From Argyresthia goedartella (lineage: Eukaryota; Arthropoda; Insecta; Lepidoptera; Argyresthiidae), in the NCBI GenBank assembly GCA_949825045.1, contig OX463814.1, positions 34,304,383-34,368,382 on the forward strand: a DNA stretch of 64,000 bases, read 5' to 3'. Position 1 is the first letter of the stretch, and each line of letters opens with the position of its first letter. The notes under the pieces are model-generated. The model had not been told where the DNA came from and did no database searches. It saw nothing but the letters and a program-made list of their open reading frames with translations. This document shows, one piece after another, positions 1 through 10,334 of this stretch. A program made the translations under genes and the position numbers.

Positions 1-302
1 GGATTTGTCTTAAAGTTTTGCAACAAATTATCAACTGACTTTGTGTATAACTTTCAGTTAACTAGACGGTAATTTGGAAATTTTAAAGGCTTACCACCCA
101 TTAGGATCGGATTGTTACCTACCTACCTAATGGATCATCGTGCACAGACAAATTACTACATAACGATAGTGATGGAGAAGCAATTGTTAAATCAAGTGCA
201 TTTGGACGCCAAGTATGCGTTCCAACTGTTGTCACCTGACCTTCGTTCAGAAGTACTAGATTATTATCATCAATCACATCAAGAAGCTGCCTACCACGAG
301 GT
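1..302 (-). mobile_element. LINE-A, distal endonuclease segment (runs off left edge)
   Basis: Read on the - strand, this encodes the second half of an apurinic-type endonuclease of a jockey-like non-LTR retrotransposon, with the signatures GTHTWRPNALDLTIASPSL and DDPLG. The frame continues directly from the segment at 7322-7720 once the LTR element and one copy of its 4-bp target duplication are ignored. The end of the motif (about 75-125) is frame-disrupted, so the copy is dead. The reverse transcriptase, if present, lies left of the window. Confidence 0.8.
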
Positions 303-1113
303 TGTAACATAACTGTTTTTACATGCTTCGAGTAAACAATTTTATTGAAAAAGTATATTATATACAACCTTAATATTACCTTAATCCTAGTACCTAAACT
401 TAACAAATAAAATAAATAGATTTCTACAAACTAAGTCTAAGGATTCTTGATTACCGTTATTTAACCAGCCAACGTTCCAAATGAGATTATTGCTATGACA
501 AAAGCCGTAGGCGCTTAACTCGCACCAACGAAGAAGCAAGCGATATGTAGACGTCACACGATACTCGTGGAGCGGGGCGCGGCCAGCATTCACTTTGCTC
601 GGGGCTACCGTACCTCACATTCGCCACCACTACTTTGGAGCGCTAATTTATTATTTAATTTAAACTAATTTCAATTGTATGGTTTAATTGTCTTGTGCAT
701 GGAGCGCAGTGTTCAATGATGCATTATTTATTTAGCTAGATGAATTATTTAGCTACCTATCAATTTTAATAGGTGTGTGTGTTTCCCAGTCGGGGTTTTA
801 CTTGCCGGACCCAAACTATATTGGGACCCTGATGGCCACTTTCCGCTGCTGATCCGCCCTGCCTGACTCCGGACTACATCGGTGACATCACCAGACGCGC
901 GCCACCACCTGCCGCATAGCTACAGGGAAGTGGTTACCTATCAAGGCAGTGCTAAGTGGACACGGCTTACCTATAATTGTGAATTCTAGAACTCATCCCT
1001 GAGAGCTAAATCAACGCATTGCTAATTGTTGGGCATCCTGGAGTTTACTTAAATTAAACCTTGTAAATCTGTTAATTAGTGTTTTGTTTTACCCAGACCC
1101 CACAAGCGTTACA
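303..1113 (+). repeat. 5' LTR of the gypsy element
   Basis: The LTR starts TGTAAC and ends GTTACA, a 6-bp inverted terminal motif with the canonical TG...CA ends. It should hold the element's promoter. An AT-rich TATA-like stretch (about 351-366) and an AATAAA-type signal (about 411-420) are visible, but which one is used is inference. Confidence 0.95.
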
Positions 1114-1114
1114 A

Positions 1115-1123
1115 TGGCGCCCA
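1115..1123 (+). promoter_or_regulatory. Primer-binding site, tRNA-Lys-like
   Basis: TGGCGCCCA begins one base after the 5' LTR. The first nine bases match the start of lysine-tRNA-type primer-binding sites. The match does not clearly extend further (CTCAATA follows), so the exact primer tRNA is uncertain. Confidence 0.7.
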
Positions 1124-1466
1124 CTCAATAGGTTTTCACTGAGCCGTGTTCACTAACATTTGTCTGTAGTATTACATAGTAATCATTTGTGTTGTTTGTT
1201 TGCTTTGGTTTGGTTCTATCAGGTCGTCATTAAAAGTGTGATTGATTTTATTACATTACAGAACTAGTAATTTTGAGTTTGAGTATTCCAACGGGTTTTT
1301 ATTGTTTTAATCCTTTACGTTTCGACGTTTAAACTATTGTTCGAATTCCGAAATTCACACTTTTATTGATTTAAATTTTTACCCGAAATTGATTTTAAGG
1401 CTGGGTTGATTGATTGTCTTCTATTGTTGTTTATTTGTGATTGCAACACACACCTACTAGGGAAAC

Positions 1467-2834
1467 ATGTCTTACCAAATTAAATTTTTATCTTTACAAA
1501 AGGCTGAACTGGAGTACGAGGTTGGTGTACGGGGTGGTACTACCGGTGAATCGGTTCAGGAGCTTAGGAAACAGATAGTTAAATTAGCCTCACTTCTTCC
1601 ATCGGAAGACATTTTAGAGTCTCACTTAGAGCCGGTTGTTGATTTGGCGCAGGTTAGAGATACCTTAGTGAAGGTAAGAGATAATTTGGATAGCTTAAAG
1701 TCTAAATTTGATAAAAATGTTTACTCGAGAACGGAGACAATGCTACATCATGTTTATTACAGGCTTGTTAGGATTGATAGGCACGTTTCAGTGGAGGTCT
1801 CTTACCTGGAATATTCTCAAAGATTTAAGGCCTACCTGCAGGAGCTAAAAAAATTGAAAGTTGAAGATCCGTCAACCTCAACAAATCCAGAACCATGGTC
1901 CGAGCTGATAACTGTTACTTGCGAGAAGAAACTGGTGTCAGATGTGGTTGGCAGGCTCAAGTTTAATGGGAAGACATGCGTTAGATCTTTCATTCAGAAG
2001 GCCGAGGAGCTAGTGTTTTCGAGGAGCATGTCTAGGGACAAGTTGCTAACTTTTGGATTTGATATTTTTACCGATGACGCGCTACACTGGTTCCGTTGCG
2101 TTAAGGACAAGGTCGAGACATGGGATGAGCTTGTTAAGCAATTAAAACAGGATTTTAGTCAGAGTGATTACGATTACCGTCTACTGTCGGAAATTAGGAT
2201 GCGTACACAGGGTGAACAGGAAAATATCTCTATTTACATTTCTATAATGCACGGTATGTTTTCTCGATTGAACAAACAGTTACCTGAGGAGGACAAGCTA
2301 GAAATTCTCTTACACAATATTCGTCCAATTTACGCCAGTACTCTAGCAGCTTCACCAAACATAACGAGTATTGACGCGCTAAAAGAATTGTGCCGCAGTT
2401 TTGAGAATATTCAAGCTCGCACGGCCCAATTTCATGAACCTCCTAAGGTCAGTTCTGACACTCTAGCTCGGGAATTTGCTTATAACCGGCAGTCTTCTGG
2501 CACACCTATCAATAGAGGTAATGGCAGCACTAACTACTCTACTTACAGGCATGATTATAATAAATTTAAAAACTATAGGCCTTCCGAGAACTCTGATAAG
2601 ACTTTTTACAAACAGAATGCTGAGCAGTCACGTAACGTTAATGTCAATGCATTGAGTATTACTCCTAATTCAAATACTAAACAACATTATTGCCCTAGAT
2701 GTCGCGTTAACACCCATTCTCTTGGACAGTGTCGGCAACCGCACTTTCCGATATGTTTTAAATGTGGCAAGAAAGGTGTACGATTTCCGGATTGCTCAGT
2801 CTGTAATGCTGAGCCTAGTCCAAAAAACGAGTAG
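1467..2834 (+). CDS. gag: Gag polyprotein of the gypsy element
   Basis: 455 codons, ATG to TAG, intact. The central part (about residues 190-320) is the alpha-helical capsid-like retrotransposon gag domain, with the pattern DDALHWFRCVKDKVETWDEL followed by a helix-rich segment. Near the C-terminus are two zinc-knuckle units. The first, CPRCRVNTHSLGQC, is a proper CX2CX4HX4C. The second, CFKCGKKGVRFPDC, has valine where the histidine should be. The leader 1114-1466 has no long ORF. The last codons overlap the pol frame by 16 nt and contain an A AAA AAC heptamer. It packages the element's RNA into virus-like particles in the cytoplasm. Confidence 0.93.
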   Translation: MSYQIKFLSLQKAELEYEVGVRGGTTGESVQELRKQIVKLASLLPSEDILESHLEPVVDLAQVRDTLVKVRDNLDSLKSKFDKNVYSRTETMLHHVYYRLVRIDRHVSVEVSYLEYSQRFKAYLQELKKLKVEDPSTSTNPEPWSELITVTCEKKLVSDVVGRLKFNGKTCVRSFIQKAEELVFSRSMSRDKLLTFGFDIFTDDALHWFRCVKDKVETWDELVKQLKQDFSQSDYDYRLLSEIRMRTQGEQENISIYISIMHGMFSRLNKQLPEEDKLEILLHNIRPIYASTLAASPNITSIDALKELCRSFENIQARTAQFHEPPKVSSDTLAREFAYNRQSSGTPINRGNGSTNYSTYRHDYNKFKNYRPSENSDKTFYKQNAEQSRNVNVNALSITPNSNTKQHYCPRCRVNTHSLGQCRQPHFPICFKCGKKGVRFPDCSVCNAEPSPKNE

Positions 2835-5800
2835 CGGTGGATTGTGGTGACGACAAGTACGAAAACGTTAATACTACTGCTAGATTTGACAAGTCTGAAT
2901 GGTCTGACTGGCTTAATTTTATCTCGAATTTTTTTTCGTGCTACACTGTCTCTTCAATCCACAATGTAGAATCTAAACACGCGCGTCCTCATGTTTCTGT
3001 AGAATTGCATGACAGAGAACTACTCGGATTGTTGGATACTGGTTCTTCCGTTTCTATTCTGGGTGGCAATATTTATAAATACTTCTCAACGAAGGGTTTT
3101 ATACTACAACAAAATCAACTAATACAATTTGTGGCGGCTGGCGGTCAAAGCTTGAAAAGTATTGGGGTTATGTATCTATCCGTAAAGTTTTTAAACCAAT
3201 CACACATACTTGAAATATACGTAGTTCCTGAAATAAAAAATACATTAATTCTCGGTATGGACTTTTGGAATCAGTTTGGTCTATTCCCAAAACATTTAAC
3301 TTCAGTTGTTATGCGGTCGGATGATGAAGTCGCGCTTGCTGATCTAACTACTGATACTGATGCAAAACTATGCAGTTACGAACATTTATCTGAAGACCAG
3401 AAGACCACAGCTGACCATATTATCTCTCAATTCCGGAACATATCCTATGAGGAACGTGGCTTAGGCCGGACTTCACTAATTACACATTCCATTGACACTG
3501 GGAATGCTGCTCCCATTCGTCAACGCTACTATAGAATGCCGTTAGAGAAACAACGAATTTTAATTGAACAGTTAGATGAAATGCTCAAGGAGGACGTTGT
3601 TGAACCCTGCGAGAGTGCATGGTCTTCACCTGTACTTCTCACACCTAAGAAGAACGGTCAGTTGAGATTTTGTCTGGATAGTCGAAAACTCAATGATATA
3701 ACTAAAAAAGATGCTTACAATCTACCTTACATATCTGAGATTTTGGACAACCTACGCGACGCTAAATACCTTACTAGCTTGGACTTGTCAAAGAGTTTTT
3801 GGCAGGTACTCATTAGGGAGGAGGACAAATGCAAGTGTGCTTTTTACATTCCAACTCGGGGAACCTTCCAATTTAAATGCATGCCTTTCGGCTTAACTAA
3901 CGCTCCAGCTACACAACAGCGTCTTGTTGATCGATTGTTCCCTGGTCCTGAGTTTGAACACAAGGCCTTTGTCTACGTTGATGACATAATTATCGTGTCT
4001 TCTACTTTCGAACAACATATCTCATTACTTGTGCGGGTAATGGAGAAACTTATCGAAGCTAATCTAACTATTAATTACTCAAAGAGTCAATTCTTTAGAA
4101 GTAAATTAAAATATCTGGGATACGTTGTTGACGTCAATGGTTTACATGCTGATCCGGAGAAGGTAGAAGCTATCGTGAACTACCCCACCCCTAAAAATCG
4201 CAAGGAAGTTCGTAGGTTTCTAGGCACGGCCGCTTGGTATCGTAGATTTATACCAAATTTCAGCTCTTTGGCTTCTCCCTTAAACAAATTAACGTCACAA
4301 GCTAAAAAGGCTCCTCCTTTTAAATGGTCAGCAGAAGCTGATGAGGCGTTTAAAGCTTTAAAGAAATGTCTTGTTTCTACTCCGGTCTTATCATGCCCTG
4401 ACTACTCAAAATCCTTCGAAGTGCACACTGATGCGTCTGACGTAGGTATCGGTGCAGTTCTGACACAGTCTTCGGAGGGTGTTGAGAGAGTCATAGCATA
4501 CATGAGTAAATCCTTATCAAAACCTGAACAAAATTACAGCGCAACCGAACGCGAAACGTTGGCTGTATTAACAGCGGTTGAACACTGGCGCTGCTACCTC
4601 GAAAACGGCCGAAAGTTTATTGTCTATACAGACCATGCAGCGTTAAAATGGTTCATAAACTTGAACAACCCTACAGGTCGCTTAGCGAGATGGAGTGTGA
4701 GACTCTCCGCTTTCGATTGCGACATTCGTCATCGTCGAGGTTCTGATAATGTTGTCCCAGATAGTCTTTCACGTATACCTGTATCAGCTTTGATTTGCCC
4801 TACCAATCTTGTTCCTAATACTACTGACCCATGGTACTTAAACATCTACAATGGTTGTTTGAATATGCCTGCATCATTTTTGGATTATCAAGTCATGAAT
4901 GGTAAACTTTTCCGTTTTAAGAAATCGTTGAATCCTTTTACAAGAGAATTTGAATGGAAGGAAGTAATTCCTCTTGAGAATAGAGTAAAGATAATTGAGC
5001 AAAATCATTCTTGCCCTACTGCTGGTCATTTCGGCGTACTAAAAACGTATAAACGCCTATGCCTCAGGTATTTCTGGACTGATATGCATCGTGACGTGAC
5101 AAACTTCGTGGCTGAGTGTGACGTGTGTAGGTCTTACAAACATGCTAATCATACTACTTTGGGAACTATGGGACGACCTAAGAAATGCTGCAGACCCTTT
5201 CAAATGATTAGTGTAGACTTGGTTGGACCTTTACCGCCATCTCGGAAGCAGAACACCTTTTTATTCGTCGTCACTTGCTGCTTTTCTAAGTATTGCCTTC
5301 TATTTCCTATAAGACGTGCTACCGCGGAGATTATTTCACGTATTCTTGAGGACGAAGTATTTCTTGTTCATGGAGTCCCTAGATCCGTTTTGATGGACAA
5401 TGGGAAACAGTTCGTGAGTAATACCCTAAAGAACCTATTCAGTAAATATAAGGTCCCCGACGTCCAGTATACTCCAAAGTATACACCTCAAATTAACAAC
5501 GTGGAGAGGTACAATAAGACAGCGTTGACAGCAGTTTCTTGTTTTATTGAAGGCGACGATCACAGATCGTGGGACGATAACATCTCTAAAATTCAATTTG
5601 CGATAAACTCATCAATTAACGAGGTGACTGGTTTCACCCCAGCCTTTTTAGTTTATGCTCGTGAACTAGTTACCTGTGGTTCCCACTATCTTGATTCCGA
5701 TAGTGCTCCTGATAAGATATTTGCGCCAAGAGAGGAATACGCGGAAAATCTGGGAACACTTCGGAAAATATTTGATGACATTCAAGCAAGTTTAATTAAA

Positions 5801-6058
5801 GCACACGCCAGAAACTCCAATTACTACAATCTACGTCGGAAACAGGCTGAATTTAGTGTAGGCGACTATGTCTGGAAGCGCACTTACTACCTAAGTGATA
5901 AGGACAAGAGCTATTCGAAAAAGCTAGCACCTAAATTCATAAAATGTCGGATTATTGCAAAAAAATCACCGTTGGTTTATGTCCTCGAAGATACTCATGG
6001 TCGCAATATAGGAGACTGGCATATCAAGGATATAAAGCTAACAAACTATAGGGCCTAA
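2819..6058 (+). CDS. pol: Pol polyprotein: protease, RT, RNase H, integrase
   Basis: Open frame of about 1080 codons with no internal stop; it has no convincing ATG at its start and is best read as a -1 frameshift product of gag. In order (residues counted from 2837): aspartic protease LLDTGSSVSILG near 65-76; RT with CLDSRKLN and the catalytic YVDD near 379; RNase H with HTDASDVGIGAVL near 530 and DHAALKWF near 600; integrase HHCC zinc finger ending CDVC near 762; and a catalytic D,D,35,E core (VDLVGP, MDNGKQF, NNVERYN near 793, 853, 888). All catalytic residues I can check are present, so the copy may still be active. There is no chromodomain at the C-terminus. Confidence 0.95.
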   Translation, partial: SKKRVAVDCGDDKYENVNTTARFDKSEWSDWLNFISNFFSCYTVSSIHNVESKHARPHVSVELHDRELLGLLDTGSSVSILGGNIYKYFSTKGFILQQNQLIQFVAAGGQSLKSIGVMYLSVKFLNQSHILEIYVVPEIKNTLILGMDFWNQFGLFPKHLTSVVMRSDDEVALADLTTDTDAKLCSYEHLSEDQKTTADHIISQFRNISYEERGLGRTSLITHSIDTGNAAPIRQRYYRMPLEKQRILIEQLDEMLKEDVVEPCESAWSSPVLLTPKKNGQLRFCLDSRKLNDITKKDAYNLPYISEILDNLRDAKYLTSLDLSKSFWQVLIREEDKCKCAFYIPTRGTFQFKCMPFGLTNAPATQQRLVDRLFPGPEFEHKAFVYVDDIIIVSSTFEQHISLLVRVMEKLIEANLTINYSKSQFFRSKLKYLGYVVDVNGLHADPEKVEAIVNYPTPKNRKEVRRFLGTAAWYRRFIPNFSSLASPLNKLTSQAKKAPPFKWSAEADEAFKALKKCLVSTPVLSCPDYSKSFEVHTDASDVGIGAVLTQSSEGVERVIAYMSKSLSKPEQNYSATERETLAVLTAVEHWRCYLENGRKFIVYTDHAALKWFINLNNPTGRLARWSVRLSAFDCDIRHRRGSDNVVPDSLSRIPVSALICPTNLVPNTTDPWYLNIYNGCLNMPASFLDYQVMNGKLFRFKKSLNPFTREFEWKEVIPLENRVKIIEQNHSCPTAGHFGVLKTYKRLCLRYFWTDMHRDVTNFVAECDVCRSYKHANHTTLGTMGRPKKCCRPFQMISVDLVGPLPPSRKQNTFLFVVTCCFSKYCLLFPIRRATAEIISRILEDEVFLVHGVPRSVLMDNGKQFVSNTLKNLFSKYKVPDVQYTPKYTPQINNVERYNKTALTAVSCFIEGDDHRSWDDNISKIQFAINSSINEVTGFTPAFLVYARELVTCGSHYLDSDSAPDKIFAPREEYAENLGTLRKIFDDIQASLIKAHARNSNYYNLRRKQAEFSVGDYVWKRTYYLSDKDKSYSKKLAPKFIKCRIIAKKSPLVYVLEDTHGRNIGDWHIKDIKLTNYRA
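2822..2828 (+). promoter_or_regulatory. -1 programmed frameshift heptamer A AAA AAC
   Basis: In the gag frame the bases read CCA AAA AAC GAG TAG, so the heptamer has the classic X XXY YYZ phasing. Slipping back one base moves the ribosome into the pol frame, which is open from 2819 onward (the preceding in-frame stop is TAG 2816-2818). The gag stop is 4-6 nt downstream. A stimulatory stem or pseudoknot after 2834 would be expected; I did not verify one. Confidence 0.8.
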
Positions 6059-6496
6059 TATAATCTATCATAAAACCGGATTGTCTTATATTTCAAATAA
6101 CAAAATTTACATTAATATAAATGCTTGTAAGCACTATGTTTCTAACTAAACAAAATAAAATGATCACGTTGGAAGTTCAAGACGGATAGGAATGCTGCTC
6201 CATTCGTTGAACGTAACTCTGGCTGACGAGAGTAATATCTTGGGTTAACAAAATATGAGACATATCTCTTCTTAAGATCCATCTGAAGCTATTGGTGAGT
6301 AATTTTAAAGCTGGAGAAAATACTCAGTATGCTAAATGCCGTAACACAAACTTACTTGTGTTAATGCAACTATGAACGAGGATGAATAAGCGATTTGTAT
6401 AAGTGAGTGAAGTATGTAGTTGAGGACTGTCTGAGAAACTGATAGCGTTAGAGCTGTGATAATGATAGAGAATTTTACATAGGTAAAATTCTGCCC

Positions 6497-6508
6497 AAAA
6501 AGAGGGAG
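6497..6508 (+). promoter_or_regulatory. Polypurine tract
   Basis: AAAAAGAGGGAG lies two bases before the 3' LTR, the expected place for plus-strand priming. Confidence 0.85.
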
Positions 6509-6510
6509 TA

Positions 6511-7321
6511 TGTAACATAACTGTTTTTACATGCTTCGAGTAAACAATTTTATTGAAAAAGTATATTATATACAACCTTAATATTACCTTAATCCTAGTA
6601 CCTAAACTTAACAAATAAAATAAATAGATTTCTACAAACTAAGTCTAAGGATTCTTGATTACCGTTATTTAACCAGCCAACGTTCCAAATGAGATTATTG
6701 CTATGACAAAAGCCGTAGGCGCTTAACTCGCACCAACGAAGAAGCAAGCGATATGTAGACGTCACACGATACTCGTGGAGCGGGGCGCGGCCAGCATTCA
6801 CTTTGCTCGGGGCTACCGTACCTCACATTCGCCACCACTACTTTGGAGCGCTAATTTATTATTTAATTTAAACTAATTCCAATTGTATGGTTTAATTGTC
6901 TTGTGCATGGAGCGCAGTGTTCAATGATGCATTATTTATTTAGCTAGATGAATTATTTAGCTACCTATCAATTTTAATAGGTGTGTGTGTTTCCCAGTCG
7001 GGGTTTTACTTGCCGGACCCAAACTATATTGGGACCCTGATGGCCACTTTCCGCTGCTGATCCGCCCTGCCTGACTCCGGACTACATCGGTGACATCACC
7101 AGACGCGCGCCACCACCTGCCGCATAGCTACAGGGAAGTGGTTACCTATCAAGGCAGTGCTAAGTGGACACGGCTTACCTATAATTGTGAATTCTAGAAC
7201 TCATCCCTGAGAGCTAAATCAACGCATTGCTAATTGTTGGGCATCCTGGAGTTTACTTAAATTAAACCTTGTAAATCTGTTAATTAGTGTTTTGTTTTAC
7301 CCAGACCCCACAAGCGTTACA
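6511..7321 (+). repeat. 3' LTR of the gypsy element
   Basis: 811 bp, colinear with the 5' LTR at a constant offset of 6208. One substitution seen (671 T, 6879 C). Followed by the AGGT target duplication. Confidence 0.95.
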
Positions 7322-8643
7322 AGGTTTAATATAGGAACAGCCCCAAGCAATATGATGAGCATTAAAATCTCCAGCTAAAACCATAGGTTTCGGGATGCTC
7401 TTTATCAAAGAGTCTAATTTATTACTATAAAATTTTGGTAGATAAATAGATGGACAATACATACTAACTATACTGATTTTTTTATTATTGCAAGTTTTAA
7501 TCCTAACACAGATATTTTGTAGAGAGTTATCAGAGTATGTTTGAATTTTATTATAAGAAATTTTCTTATGTACCTACTAGAATGGCTACGCCATTATGCA
7601 AGTTTCCTGTGTCGTTTCTTTCTATTGAGTATCCTTTAAAATTAATTTTTTGTTCAGGCCGTAGCCAAGTTTCTCAAACTATTGCGATATGTATATTATT
7701 GTCAATTAGGAATTTCTAAAAAATATTTCTATTACATAATATGCTTTGTGCGTTCCATTGTACTATGTTTATGTGCTTATATTATCCATTTTTAATTATT
7801 GTTGTTTTTTATTATCAGTAAATTTTTCCTTTATTATAGATTTTACGCTGTTTGAAGTGATGGTTACGTTGTTTTTGTTGAGTGACATTATTTTGACGAT
7901 AGTCTATACCATGAGATTCATGAATAGGTTGGAGTTAAGTAGGGATGTGAATGATTTTTAGGGATTCAGGTGGAGGAATGATTTTTCATTAAATAATTCC
8001 GCATACGGTACTGTCTTGGCCTTAATTTGTGCTTCAGTCATCTTTTGTTTTTTGATTGGGCATTGCGAAGATATTGCAACATGATTTCCTTGTCAATTAC
8101 AGCATTTTGCATGTTCTGAGTTCACAGTGCATTCTCTATATGAATGGGCCTCTCCACAGATCGAGCATTTCACGGAGTTCTTTCAGAACTTGGAAATGTG
8201 TCCAAATCTTAGGCACTTCAAGCACTGTTTGAAAGGGGTATATATGTTTTCACCTCGTGGCGCCATCTGTCCAGGTAGATGAAGTCAGGCAGCTCAGTTG
8301 ATACGAAGGTGACCGCCACCGTCTGCATCGGCTCCAGACTCACCTGACCATCTGCCGCCTTCGTGCGGCGCATGAACCGGAGTACTTAAATGATATTTCT
8401 CTTGCTGTAAATCAGAGAAAAGATCTTGTTATTAGACGTTTCAACTGAGACTCTCGTAAGAACGCCAGTGACTTCTGTGGTGCCTGCCGGTATTGACGCT
8501 GTCAACTGTAGCTCGTCAAGAAACTTTTTATTCGACAGGAACATGTTGGCGTTGTTCGCGTTGTCAAATATCATGCCTACTTTATATTTATTTATAGTGC
8601 GCATGTTTTTTTTTTTTTTTACTTTAGATATATACATATACTT
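7322..8643 (-). mobile_element. LINE-A, gag-like ORF1 and proximal endonuclease
   Basis: On the - strand, about 8600-8386 encodes an ORF1 RNA-binding segment (KVGMIFDNANNANMFLSNK). This is followed at about 8245-8040 by three degraded zinc knuckles (CLKCLRFGH, CSICGEAHSYREC, QGNHVA), and at 7720-7322 by the first half of an endonuclease (ETWLRPEQKINFKGYSIER; MVLAGDFNAHHIAWG). Gag-like ORF1 with triple knuckles plus this endonuclease type is the jockey-group architecture. Several stops and frame breaks show it is inactive. It continues at 302-1. Confidence 0.82.
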
Positions 8644-8735
8644 AGCAAACGTCATTTTTTGCCTCTTCTCTACATTGGACCACTGTGGAAGCAAACGTCA
8701 TTTTTTGCCTCTTCTCTACATTGGACCACTGTGGG
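8644..8735. repeat. 46-bp tandem duplication of a LINE 3' tail
   Basis: Two adjacent copies (8644-8689, 8690-8735) of the segment beginning AGCAAACGTC. The same segment occurs once near the end of the + strand LINE-K copy at about 24240-24290. Confidence 0.85.
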
Positions 8736-9655
8736 AGAAGAAGGGCGTAGAAACTCCCACAGATTGATTTTTAGATCACTTTTAAAAATAGGTTGTGCTT
8801 AACTAATACAAATATGAAAAAAATAATTTAATAAGCAGGAATAAATAATTACAAAATTATTAACAGCAAGGTCTGTGTTGAGCTAGATTAACCCCATATA
8901 GTCCTGTCATTTAAGTAATCTCGAACATTGTAATATCCCTTTTTCGACAAAGTCACTTTAACATGCTTTTTAAATTGCTCAAATGGCAATTTCAAAATTT
9001 CCAGAGGTATTATTATAGTAGAGAATGCACTGACAGAAAGAATTGCTTACCTTCGCGAGTCTAAATCGGGGCGCGCATAGTCTGTGATTATTTCTTAGGT
9101 TAACATTACAGCTATCGCTAAGTTTGGTAAATGTTGTAAGATTCTTGCGTACATACATTATATTTTCGCAAATAAATTGACTAGCTACTGTTAGTATGTC
9201 AATTTCTTTAAAAAGCTCTCTTAAGGAATCTGTTCGTTTTAAATTATAAATTGCTCGAATAGCTCTTTTCTGTAAAATAAATTTTAGTAGTTCGAATATC
9301 TCTTTTCTGTAAAAAAAATGGTTTGAATATCGGCTGCTTTCCCCCACAACAAGATACCATAGGACATCACACTATGAAAGTCACTAAAATATACTAGCAT
9401 AGATGTAGCCACATCCGTGCTTTGTTTGATGATCCTAACAGCGTAAGCCGCAGAACATAATTTACCAGCCAATATATCTATGTGGGGTCCCCACTGCAAT
9501 TTGCTATCAATTGTTATTCCAAGAAACTTCGTATCATTTACTAATTCTAACGTGCTGTTGTCTAACACTAAACTGGTCTCAACTTGCCTGACATTTGGAA
9601 GTGAGAATTTGATACACTTGGTTTTACCAGCGTTTAACAATAAATTATTAACTGT
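8736..9655 (-). mobile_element. LINE-K, 5'-truncated copy (RT thumb and C-terminus)
   Basis: On the - strand it encodes the segment after the polymerase motifs: VNNLLLNAGKTKCIKFSLPN, then KFLGITIDSKLQWGPHID, then RAIRAIYNLKRTDSLREL. The same protein is found on the + strand at 23356-24000, so this is a second copy of the same family. It starts abruptly at 9655 (ACAGTT on the - strand), a normal 5' truncation. Small frame breaks near 9290-9350. Confidence 0.85.
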
Positions 9656-9775
9656 CCTTTCATCGTACATGGGGTCTGGGTCGGAGTCTGAGTCGGTCGT
9701 CGGTTGCCCGCCGCCGCCGTCGTCGGGAGCCTCCAGCTCGAACGATTTTCGTTTCTTGGACTTTTGACGGCCCAT
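9656..9775 (-). CDS. Possible orphan host first exon, 40 codons
   Basis: A - strand ATG at 9775 in a fair start context (ACGAAAATGG) opens a 40-codon frame rich in CpG: a basic start (MGRQKSKKRK), then a Gly and Asp-rich acidic tract (SDSDPDPMYDER). Its frame runs straight into the truncated LINE-K at 9655. It does not look like LINE sequence. It could be the first coding exon of a nuclear host protein (basic cluster then acidic tract), a processed pseudogene start, or chance. No downstream exon of such a gene was recognised to its left. I do not recognise the protein. Confidence 0.35.
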
Positions 9776-10334
9776 TTTCGTACTAGAAGCGCAGAATGCG
9801 AGGGTTTTTAACACTAAAAATCTATTTAAAACTTTTACCACAGAAAATTAGCGCCTTTCTCTATTAGAGGTTTCCCGCCTTTTTTTCCTATATCTTTCTT
9901 TCATTCTCTCACACACCACAGACAACAAACCAGTTGTAGGACAAATCCAGAGCCGTAAATTTAAAATATATAAAAAACAGACAACTTATATGAGCACGGA
10001 CCGCTTCGTCCATCGGCCATTCAGTTGGCACGTAGTTTGTACTCCTCAGACAAACGAAACACTTTGCTTAAATAGATGGCATTGAACCTTTTGGCCTAGT
10101 GGTAACAATACAGTGCCACCACCTTATCTGTAGAACGGCCAAAGCGGAAACTACGGCTGTCATCCTGGAAACTCCATTTTGTGATATTGTATGGTATGAC
10201 CAGAAATGGTATTGACCCACAAATATGGCAATACTATAGAACGCCACTAACGCCCCCCTTCATTCTACAGATAAGTTAGTAGATCAGTACATTTGCGGAG
10301 CGTTAGGATTAAAAAAAAAAATGGCGCACGATGA
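9776..10334. other. No gene seen
   Basis: AT-rich sequence upstream of the orphan exon and then unassigned repeat-like sequence. It would hold the promoter of the orphan exon if that is real; no clear core promoter stands out. Confidence 0.4.

Larger units (their letters stand above)
303..7321 (+). mobile_element. Complete Ty3/gypsy LTR retrotransposon
   Basis: A 7.0-kb element with two 811-bp LTRs, a primer-binding site, an intact gag, an intact pol and a polypurine tract. The host flanks carry a 4-bp target duplication AGGT (299-302 and 7322-7325), the size expected of Ty3/gypsy integrases. By eye the LTRs differ at one base only (T at 671, C at 6879), so insertion is very recent. No env-like ORF follows pol: 6059-6496 has no long frame, so this looks like an intracellular retrotransposon rather than an errantivirus. 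It sits inside the endonuclease of an antisense LINE. Gag and Pol are linked by a -1 frameshift site. Confidence 0.95.

Noticed and set aside
119..406. 95-residue - strand ORF spanning the left LTR border
   Set aside because: It fuses LTR sequence with the old LINE endonuclease; only the part below 303 is meaningful, and that is a LINE remnant.
387..593. 68-residue - strand ORF, repeated at 6595-6801
   Set aside because: It is duplicated only because it lies in both LTRs; no domain, antisense to the element.
6059..6496. Possible env gene after pol
   Set aside because: No long open frame, signal peptide or membrane span; the region is a non-coding 3' leader to the LTR.
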